This document shows, piece by piece, positions 57,623 through 64,000 of a stretch of DNA of 64,000 nucleotides (positions within the stretch are counted from its first letter, which is position 1; each line of letters begins with the position of its first letter). Source of the DNA: Psychrobacter urativorans (GTDB lineage: Bacteria > Pseudomonadota > Gammaproteobacteria > Pseudomonadales > Moraxellaceae); the NCBI RefSeq assembly GCF_904846675.1, contig NZ_CAJHBT010000007.1:1-64000 (forward strand), in the 5' to 3' direction. The notes below the pieces were generated by a model that saw only the letters and a program-made list of their open reading frames with translations, was not told the origin of the DNA and ran no database searches. The position numbers were made by a program, and so were the translations under genes.

Positions 57623-58057
57623 TTAAGAGACAGGTAGCGACTCAAGACCTTCAATACGAGTCACCACGCCATTAGCATCAAAATAGATTATTAGATGCTG
57701 ACTGGCATTTTTGACATCGGCGATACCTTTACGGCGACCTTCAGTACCCGCTTGATAGTCATAGATATAGTCCCAACGATTGGGTTCAAGCGTGTCTCTA
57801 ATAGCTGGGCTACCCAAGATATAAAGGACTTGGTTTTGGTTCATACCCACTTGCAACTTTTGCGCTTGCGTTTGAGTAATGGGGGTCCCTTGTGGCAAAT
57901 CAATCTTATAGACACTAAGCAACGAGCAACCAGACATAGCGACAGATGCGCCTAGGGTTGCAGTAATCATAAGCGTGCGTAAAGTGCGAGTATAGCTAAG
58001 CGGACGGCGACTAAGAGGACGCAAGGTTAACGGCTTTATCATGGTAAGATGACTCAT
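57623..58057 (-). CDS. bamE: Outer-membrane assembly lipoprotein BamE
   Basis: BamE is a small lipoprotein of the BAM complex that inserts beta-barrels. Lipobox AMSGC gives C44. The SmpA/OmlA domain follows with KLQVGMNQNQVLYILGSPAI and the WDYIYDYQAG strand. The annotated start gives a long positively charged head; the ATG at residue 6 or 30 may be real. The divergent neighbour fur is the arrangement known as omlA-fur in Pseudomonas and Xanthomonas. Confidence 0.92.
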   Translation of the reverse strand: MSHLTMIKPLTLRPLSRRPLSYTRTLRTLMITATLGASVAMSGCSLLSVYKIDLPQGTPITQTQAQKLQVGMNQNQVLYILGSPAIRDTLEPNRWDYIYDYQAGTEGRRKGIADVKNASQHLIIYFDANGVVTRIEGLESLPVS

Positions 58058-58382
58058 AAGAAATGGGTTAGGCGCGGCTAAGTGCAGCTAATGCAAGTCT
58101 TACCGGCAATCACCGATAAATGATACGTCATTTACTGCTCATTGCCTACTACTTACGACATTATTTACCAAACAGCGCCCGATATGCGTTATGATTTATA
58201 GTGTAAATTCATAGACTTGCATTAAAATAATTGGTATGTGTTAGTTTATTATTGATGTGATATTTCCCCCATTTATCACTGCTAATATTTTAAAAATTCA
58301 ATAATAATGAATTCACAACCCTTATTAACCTCACTTTTTTGTGTTTTTATTTGCTAAGACTTCAATAGTCAAAAGGAATATC
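58058..58382. promoter_or_regulatory. Divergent bamE-fur regulatory region
   Basis: 325 bp, AT-rich, no gene. In relatives the two promoters overlap here; I see AT-rich stretches but cannot place the boxes. AAAGGA sits before the fur ATG. Confidence 0.45.
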
Positions 58383-58817
58383 ATGGCTTCTTTTACCAAT
58401 CAAGATTTACGTAAAGCGGGTTTGAAAGTGACTTTACCGCGTATTAAGATTTTAGAGCTGCTTGAGAGTGCAGAGCTGCATCATATGAGTGCTGAGGAAG
58501 TATATAAAGCACTGATTGAGCAAGGTGAAGATGTGGGCTTAGCGACCGTATATCGTGTGCTGACTCAATTTGAGCAAGCAGGCATCGTTGAGCGTCATAA
58601 TTTTGAAAATAATTTATCGGTGTTCGAGATTGCACAAGAAGAGCATCATGACCATCTGGTCTGTGATGTTTGTGGCAAGATTATCGAGTTTCATAATGAG
58701 ACCATCGAGAAAGAACAGCTTAAAGTCGCTAAAGAACACGGCTTTAAACTCTCGGGCCATTCATTGGTGCTTTTCGGTATTTGTAATAATCAAGACTGCA
58801 AAGATAGTGCTAAGTAA
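58383..58817 (+). CDS. fur: Ferric uptake regulator Fur
   Basis: Iron-sensing repressor. Winged-helix DNA-binding domain at 1-83 (VTLPRIKILELLE, MSAEEVYKAL, GLATVYRVLTQFEQAGIVE), then the metal-binding and dimer domain with EEHHDHLVCDVCG. Zinc cysteines C94/C97 and C134/C139 are present. The 144-aa length is typical. The frame is open to 58341, but the start at 58383 has AAAGGA 6-7 nt before it. Confidence 0.97.
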   Translation: MASFTNQDLRKAGLKVTLPRIKILELLESAELHHMSAEEVYKALIEQGEDVGLATVYRVLTQFEQAGIVERHNFENNLSVFEIAQEEHHDHLVCDVCGKIIEFHNETIEKEQLKVAKEHGFKLSGHSLVLFGICNNQDCKDSAK

Positions 58818-58915
58818 GTTTTTGCTAGTTGACAGTCAATTATTGATAGCTATTTTTAGTAGGGGCTAATTATATTCAGTTATTTATTAACCGCCCCTTA
58901 GTAGATTTGATAAAC

Positions 58916-58948
58916 AAAAAACAGCACTCATTATAAGCGCTGTTTTTT
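58916..58948. terminator. Terminator between fur and pilU
   Basis: AAAAAACAGC/GCTGTTTTTT stem with A- and T-runs, convergent genes on both sides. Confidence 0.85.
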
Positions 58949-58986
58949 ATGTTGTGTTTTTATATTATGACTTTATTAGTGCTTTT

Positions 58987-60108
58987 CTAGTTGATGTCTA
59001 ATGACAAGCCATCAGCCCCTTCATCTAGATTTTGGGTGCTATTTTTAATGCTAAGTTTGATTTTGAGGCGCAAGTCATTCGGCGAGTCAGCATGACTGAT
59101 GGCGTCTTGATACGTGATGTCACCATTTTCATATAAATCAAATAGCGCCTGATCAAAGGTTTGCATGCCGCTATCACGTGAGCGCGTCATGACCTCTTTA
59201 ATCTCGTGAATTTCACCTTTACGAATATAGTCACTTATCAGCTGCGAGTTTAATAAAATCTCGATAGCGGCACGGCGACTTTTGCCGTCAGGGGTTGGAA
59301 TAAGCTGCTGGGCGATAATGGCTTGCAGATTCAGCGATAAATCCATAAACAACTGATTGTGACGATCAGACTCAAAAAAGTGAATGATACGATCAACGGC
59401 TTGGTTTGCGTTATTGGCATGCAAGGTGGCAAACACCAAATGCCCAGTTTCAGCATATTGAATGGCGTAACTCATGACTTCACGGTTACGAATCTCTCCG
59501 ATTAAGATGACATCTGGTGCTTGGCGCAAGGTATTTTTTAGACCGGCCTCGAACGTTAAGGTATCGATGCCAACCTCACGCTGGGTGACGATACAGCCGT
59601 GATGCTGATGCACAAACTCAATGGGATCTTCGATAGTAATGATGTGTCCATGTGAGTTTTGATTGCGGTAGCCGACCATGGCGGCAAGGGTAGTGGACTT
59701 ACCCGTACCAGTAGCGCCTACCAGTAGAATGATACCGCGCTTTTTCATGGCCAGCTCTTTCAATGAAGGCGGCAGGCGCAGCTCCTCGACGGTAGGGATT
59801 TTATTTTCGATTTTTCGTAAAATCATTCCTGCCATATCGCGCTGCATAAAAGCACTGACACGAAAACGCGCTTGCTGGGCATTATCAGTAATAGCAAATT
59901 GACATTCGTTGGTCTCTTTGAACTCTTGCTTTTGATTTTCGGTCATCACGCTTTTGACCAGCATCATTGTTTGTTCAGCCGTTAGCGGTGTTTTTCCAAC
60001 CGGACGAATAGTGCCATTCACCTTCATTGAGGGGGCCACATCAGCGGTGATAAATAAATCAGAGCCGTTATTTTTTATCATCAGTTGTAGTAGCTTATCA
60101 AAGTCCAT
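58987..60108 (-). CDS. pilU: Pilus retraction ATPase PilU
   Basis: PilT-dependent retraction motor. The N-terminal PAS-like domain is followed by Walker A GATGTGKST (131-139), the Asp box ITIEDPIEFVHQHH, Walker B VILIGEIRNREVM and the His box TGHLVFATLHANNANQAVDR. The C-terminal tail after residue 340 is longer than in PilT and typical for PilU. It follows pilT by 93 bp on the same strand, so both probably form one operon. Confidence 0.93.
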   Translation of the reverse strand: MDFDKLLQLMIKNNGSDLFITADVAPSMKVNGTIRPVGKTPLTAEQTMMLVKSVMTENQKQEFKETNECQFAITDNAQQARFRVSAFMQRDMAGMILRKIENKIPTVEELRLPPSLKELAMKKRGIILLVGATGTGKSTTLAAMVGYRNQNSHGHIITIEDPIEFVHQHHGCIVTQREVGIDTLTFEAGLKNTLRQAPDVILIGEIRNREVMSYAIQYAETGHLVFATLHANNANQAVDRIIHFFESDRHNQLFMDLSLNLQAIIAQQLIPTPDGKSRRAAIEILLNSQLISDYIRKGEIHEIKEVMTRSRDSGMQTFDQALFDLYENGDITYQDAISHADSPNDLRLKIKLSIKNSTQNLDEGADGLSLDIN

Positions 60109-60201
60109 AGCGTACCTAATATAAAATACATACTGTTATTGAGGAAGGGGATGAATGTTTTTTAAACTTAACCAACGCTTATTAAAAACCAGCAATCGCT
60201 T

Positions 60202-61257
60202 TTAGATAAAAGCCTCAGGCTGTTTGGCATATGGGCGCGCCACGTCTTTACTGATCGTGCCTTTGGTCACCAAGTTTTTGAGTGACTGATCGAGGGTGAT
60301 CATACCGTCGCTGGACCCAGTCTGAATCGATGAATACATCTGGGCGATTTTATTTTCGCGTATCAAGTTGCGAATCGCTGGCGTGCCCAACATAATCTCA
60401 TGCGCAGCAACACGGCCCCCTGTTTGTTTACGTAACAGGCTTTGGGAAATCACGGCTTGTAGCGACTCAGATAACATCGCGCGGATCATATCTTTTTCGG
60501 CAGCAGGGAACACGTCAATCACGCGGTCAATAGTCTTGGCCGCTGAGCTGGTATGCAAGGTGCCGAATACCAAATGTCCCGTTTCAGCAGCGGTTAAGGC
60601 CAAGCGGATGGTCTCGAGGTCACGTAGCTCACCGACTAAAATAACGTCTGGATCTTCGCGCAAGGCAGAGCGAAGTGCCGGCTCAAATCCCAAAGTATCT
60701 CGGTGAACCTCGCGCTGGTTGATCAGGCTTTTTTTTGATTCGTGGACAAACTCAATAGGATCTTCAATCGTTAGGATATGTTCTTTACGAGTCTCGTTGA
60801 TATAATCGACCATCGCCGCTAGTGTGGTTGACTTTCCTGAACCTGTCGGACCAGTCACTAATACCACCCCGCGTTTAAAGTTCGAGACGCGTTTAAATAC
60901 TTCACCCATACCTAAATCTTCTAGAGTTAAAACTTTGGATGGAATAATACGAAAGACTGCACCCGCACCACGATTTTGGTTAAAGGCATTGACCCGAAAA
61001 CGTGCTAAATTCGGAATTTCAAATGAAAAGTCGGTCTCAAAAAACTCCTCAAAGTCGGAGCGCTGTCTATCATTCATGATGTCGTATATCAGCTGATGTA
61101 CCACCTGATGGGTCATAGCTGGCATGTTAATGCGCGTCATCTCGCCATCGACCCGAATCATCGCTGGCATGCCAGCAGAAATATGTAAATCTGATGCTTT
61201 ATGCTTGACAGTAAAACGCAGCAAATCTTCAATACTTAAGGTGCTTTTTTCAGCCAT
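60202..61257 (-). CDS. pilT: Pilus retraction ATPase PilT
   Basis: Motor that depolymerises type IV pili for twitching and DNA uptake. Walker A is GPTGSGKST (136-144); the other marks are LTIEDPIEFVHESKKS, VILVGELRDLETIR and the C-terminal AIRNLIRENKIAQMYS containing the AIRNLIRE retraction motif. The 351-aa length is standard. First gene of pilTU and divergent from the YggS gene. Confidence 0.97.
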   Translation of the reverse strand: MAEKSTLSIEDLLRFTVKHKASDLHISAGMPAMIRVDGEMTRINMPAMTHQVVHQLIYDIMNDRQRSDFEEFFETDFSFEIPNLARFRVNAFNQNRGAGAVFRIIPSKVLTLEDLGMGEVFKRVSNFKRGVVLVTGPTGSGKSTTLAAMVDYINETRKEHILTIEDPIEFVHESKKSLINQREVHRDTLGFEPALRSALREDPDVILVGELRDLETIRLALTAAETGHLVFGTLHTSSAAKTIDRVIDVFPAAEKDMIRAMLSESLQAVISQSLLRKQTGGRVAAHEIMLGTPAIRNLIRENKIAQMYSSIQTGSSDGMITLDQSLKNLVTKGTISKDVARPYAKQPEAFI

Positions 61258-61589
61258 GGTCGGGTATTCCTATCAGTCAAAACTCAATCAATACGAGTAA
61301 GAAGCACAAATCACAAAATTAGATTATTGAATAGGCAGGTATACTATTGTGTTTGGCTGCTTTCATTACAATGAATACTGGCACTGGCAGCATACATTAA
61401 ATAATGTAACAATATGATAACAATACTATTCTTATTTAACCATCAACGATATAAATTAAATGTAAAAATAGCCGACTAACGGTTAAGTTTATCTAGATTT
61501 CCAAATCAATCACATTGTTTATTCTGAGTTTTTTATAAATAGTGTTTTTATATACTCTTCTTAATCACAATCAAGATAATGAGAATAAT
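61258..61589. other. Divergent region between pilT and the YggS gene
   Basis: 332 bp of AT-rich DNA without a gene; holds both promoters, not resolved. Confidence 0.4.
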
Positions 61590-62288
61590 ATGGATAGCAC
61601 TCTTTTAACGGATAACTGGCAACAGGTGTGTCAGCAAGTTGTACAGGCAAGCAAGCAAGCTGGGCATGAGGCAACGGATAACGTGACTTTGCTAGCAGTA
61701 TCAAAAACCAAACCGGCCGAAATGGTGGCCACATTAGCCAAACAGGGCCAGCGTGATTTTGGTGAAAATTACCTGCAAGAAGCGATTGAAAAAATTGCCA
61801 CTTTAAAAAATCAGCCTGAAGGCGAGGAGATTGTTTGGCATTATATTGGTAGTATTCAGCGTAATAAAACTCGCGATATTGCTGAGCATTTTGATTGGGT
61901 GCAGACCCTTGAGCGCGATATTATTGCTAAGCGTCTCAATGATCAGCGCCCAGACAATATGGCACCGCTTAATGTACTTATTCAGATTAATATTGATGAT
62001 GAGAATAGCAAGTCAGGTTGCCGTCCAGAAGAGTTGTCAGAGCTTATTGGCACTGCTAAAAGCTATGAGCGTCTGCAACTGCGCGGCTTGATGATTATCC
62101 CGGCCAAAGACGATACTGATGCCTTTGCGCGAACGCAGCAGCTATTTGAGAGTATCAAACAGCAGCATCCAGAATTGTTAGCATGGGACACCCTGAGCAT
62201 GGGCATGAGTGATGATATGGCAGACGCGATTGCCAACGGTTCGACTATGGTGCGCGTGGGTACGGCAATATTTGGGGCACGTGAGTAA
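61590..62288 (+). CDS. YggS-family pyridoxal phosphate homeostasis protein
   Basis: PLP-binding alanine-racemase-like barrel without known catalysis that balances vitamin B6 and amino-acid pools. The PLP lysine is K39 in LLAVSKTKPAEMV. FGENYLQEA, WHYIGSIQRNKTRDIAEHFD and the C-terminal LSMGMSDDMADAIANGSTMV plus RVGTAIFGARE are diagnostic. The ATG at 61590 has GAGAA upstream; the frame is open to 61542. In many bacteria this gene sits next to pilT, as here. Confidence 0.95.
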   Translation: MDSTLLTDNWQQVCQQVVQASKQAGHEATDNVTLLAVSKTKPAEMVATLAKQGQRDFGENYLQEAIEKIATLKNQPEGEEIVWHYIGSIQRNKTRDIAEHFDWVQTLERDIIAKRLNDQRPDNMAPLNVLIQINIDDENSKSGCRPEELSELIGTAKSYERLQLRGLMIIPAKDDTDAFARTQQLFESIKQQHPELLAWDTLSMGMSDDMADAIANGSTMVRVGTAIFGARE

Positions 62289-62296
62289 TCGTATTT

Positions 62297-63571
62297 TTAA
62301 GCCGCATCTATAAATTTAGTCACTAGCAATTGATTGATTTTAAGATTGTCGGTCGCAAGAATCTCAAAGTGATAACAGGCATATTTAATACTGTCTGTTT
62401 TTTTTGGAATTTTGCGGAGCATAAACATCATAAAACCGCTAATAGTCTCGTAGTTTTCACTATGAGGCAGATTAACAATACCGAGTGCACGAATCACATC
62501 TTCAATAGGGGTCATGCCATCAATCAGCCATGAGTCATCGGTACGTTGAACAATGGGCTGCTCCTCTAAGGTTACCAGCTCGCCCATAACGATACTCATC
62601 ACGTCTTTGAGGGTAATGACGCCCACCACCAGCGCATATTCATTAACGATAACGGCAAAGTCTGCACCATTAGATTTGAAAGTTTCTAACACCTCGAACA
62701 ATGACAAAGTATCGGGTATAAATAACGCTGATTTGAGTAGCGCCTTGTCAGTCAGGCAAACCTGTTGCTGCTCAAGTACGGAAGCCAAAAAGCTGCGCGA
62801 TTCCACATAACCGATAATATGCTCCAAATCTTCACCGCTACAAACTAAAAACTTATTATGCGGTTGACGAATCATCACCGCGACCACCTGTTCAGTGCTG
62901 GCTTTGGTATCAAAATAAACAATATTTTCGCGCGGATTCATGACTGAAGTCACCGTGCGCTCTTGCATCTCAAAGATATTTTCAATCAAGTGATGCTCTT
63001 GATGCTTAATGACGCCGGCCTCCGCACCTGCGTCCATAACCGCATAAATGTCTTCTGATGTCATCTCATCTTGGCGTACGGTAGAGATGCCTATTAACTT
63101 AAAGAGGGAGTTTGCTGCCCCATCAAATACCCAAATAATAGGTTTAAATATAAAAATTAAAAAAATCATCGGTCGTACCATTTTTACTGCAATGGCTTCA
63201 GCATTCGACATTGCCAAACGCTTGGGCATCAAATCAGCGAACAGCACAAACACGCTGGTCACGATAATAAAGGATAGGATGGATGCCAACGCTTCATGAC
63301 CAAATAATTGCTCTAGATAGGGACTGATTGCCGATTCACCGATGACCCCTGCTAGGATTGCCACTGCATTGAGCGCAATTTGTACCACAGTAATAAAGCT
63401 ACCGGGCTGTTCTTGCATATTAAGTACGTCAAGCGCACGTACTTCACCAGATTTTGCCATTACTTGAAGCTTGATTTTACGAGCTGAGGCAAGCGCCAGC
63501 TCGGAGCTTGACACTACGGCACTTAACGCAATTAAGATAAAAATAAACACACTGGCGGTTAGCAAGCTCAT
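62297..63571 (-). CDS. CNNM/TlyC-type membrane protein with CBS domains
   Basis: An N-terminal DUF21 membrane domain with three or four helices (residues 1-160; SSSELALASARKIKLQ is the family signature) is followed by two CBS domains (about 200-320; VMNPRENIVYFD and VVGVITLKDVMSIVMGEL) and a C-terminal CorC/HlyC domain (ending near 415). Such proteins are linked to Mg2+ or Co2+ transport; older names call them haemolysins. The 424-aa length is usual. Confidence 0.9.
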   Translation of the reverse strand: MSLLTASVFIFILIALSAVVSSSELALASARKIKLQVMAKSGEVRALDVLNMQEQPGSFITVVQIALNAVAILAGVIGESAISPYLEQLFGHEALASILSFIIVTSVFVLFADLMPKRLAMSNAEAIAVKMVRPMIFLIFIFKPIIWVFDGAANSLFKLIGISTVRQDEMTSEDIYAVMDAGAEAGVIKHQEHHLIENIFEMQERTVTSVMNPRENIVYFDTKASTEQVVAVMIRQPHNKFLVCSGEDLEHIIGYVESRSFLASVLEQQQVCLTDKALLKSALFIPDTLSLFEVLETFKSNGADFAVIVNEYALVVGVITLKDVMSIVMGELVTLEEQPIVQRTDDSWLIDGMTPIEDVIRALGIVNLPHSENYETISGFMMFMLRKIPKKTDSIKYACYHFEILATDNLKINQLLVTKFIDAA

Positions 63572-63687
63572 GAAATACTCGGATAGGAACTGGTCAGGGC
63601 GACCGTTAAGATAGGGTGGTTAAGGTAGGTAATTTAGAATAATTCATTAAATTCAATTTTCTAATGATAAAATTCTGATAATAAAAA

Positions 63688-63711
63688 AGCTGGGTAAATA
63701 AGCACCCAGCT
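63688..63711 (-). terminator. Terminator after nadE
   Basis: Minus-strand AGCTGGGT/ACCCAGCT stem with an 8-nt loop followed by TTTTTTAT. Confidence 0.85.
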
Positions 63712-63767
63712 GATAGTAAAAGTGACGATAAGAGATAAGCTTAAGGAATTAGTTCAGGCGTTAACGC

Positions 63768-64000
63768 TTAGCCTTTTATTGACCATTTATTAACCAAGGG
63801 ATAACGGCGCTCACGACCAAAGGCTTTATGGCTAATCTTGGTACCGATTGGTGCTTGACGGCGTTTGTGTTCGCTCTTATCGACCATAGTGATGATTTTG
63901 GCGACCACCTGGGCATCGAAGCCTTTATCGATGATGTCCTTATAGCCCAAGTCTTCATCGACATATAAAGTGAGGATACCATCGAGAACGTCATAATTTG
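63768..64000 (-). CDS. nadE: NAD+ synthetase C-terminal end (partial)
   Basis: Only the last 77 residues are inside the window; the gene continues past 64000. The frame from the edge reads NYDVLDGILTLYVDEDLGYK and then KSEHKRRQAPIGTKISHKAF and GRERRYPLVNKW, the C-terminal end of glutamine-dependent NAD+ synthetases. It makes NAD from deamido-NAD with ATP. Whether the N-terminal nitrilase domain is present cannot be seen. Confidence 0.87.
   Translation of the reverse strand, partial: NYDVLDGILTLYVDEDLGYKDIIDKGFDAQVVAKIITMVDKSEHKRRQAPIGTKISHKAFGRERRYPLVNKWSIKG

Overview
The window is about 64 kb of a Gram-negative chromosome with moderate GC and AT-rich intergenic DNA. Gene content and protein style point to Moraxellaceae, most likely Psychrobacter. 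Supporting signs are RNase E, MutS and SecA with long Asn/Gln/Ser/Asp-rich inserts, scattered type II secretion genes, a Pseudomonas-like type IV pilus minor-pilin operon with a sigma-54 pilA promoter, and divergent bamE/fur genes. The genus is an inference; no 16S gene lies here.

Layout. 1-1.5 kb: exported RidA-family protein and a DUF4442 hotdog protein (minus). 1.8-4.8 kb: McrB/McrC type IV restriction pair. 5.0-5.5 kb: tRNA-Pro(TGG), tRNA-Arg(TCT) and tRNA-His(GTG) behind a good sigma-70 promoter. 6-7 kb: AraC regulator. 7.2-10.7 kb: unknown protein, then type II secretion GspF and GspG. 11.1-14.0 kb: a free-standing DsbD alpha domain followed by full-length DsbD. 14.1-17.2 kb: DUF3465 lipoprotein, outer-membrane phospholipase A and a ComF-type phosphoribosyltransferase. 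17.6-28.3 kb: type IV pilus block fimT-pilV-pilW-pilX-pilY1-two pilE-like genes, then pilA and a further pilin.

28.4-30.6 kb: an apparently inserted two-gene cassette, a DUF4297/Cap4-like candidate nuclease overlapping a phosphoribosyltransferase-like protein. It sits directly behind ferredoxin gene fdxA, and a diverged second copy of the fdxA 3' end lies on its far side. This is the best candidate here for an undescribed mobile or defence module.

30.7-37 kb: mutS and secA, divergent. 37-40 kb: small lipoprotein, then a DUF2382 protein and a PRC-barrel/DUF2382 protein. 40-44 kb: thiolase, homoserine dehydrogenase and a DsbC-like lipoprotein, all minus. 44.5-50.2 kb: DUF808 membrane protein and a very large rne. 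51.3-54 kb: rluC, a HAD phosphatase and engB. 54.4-55.9 kb: cytochromes c5 and c4. 56-57.5 kb: SNF-like membrane protein overlapping an RnfH-family gene. 57.6-58.8 kb: bamE and fur, divergent. 59-61.3 kb: pilU and pilT. 61.6-64 kb: YggS-type PLP protein, CNNM/CBS membrane protein, and the 3' end of nadE running off the window.

Together the window holds the retractile pilus machinery in two blocks (pilin operon and pilTU), periplasmic thiol-redox genes (dsbD, its alpha paralogue, dsbC-like), c-type cytochromes that need such redox control, two anti-invader type loci (mcrBC and the fdxA-linked cassette), and core housekeeping genes. Product names rest on reading motifs and family resemblance by eye; no database search was run.
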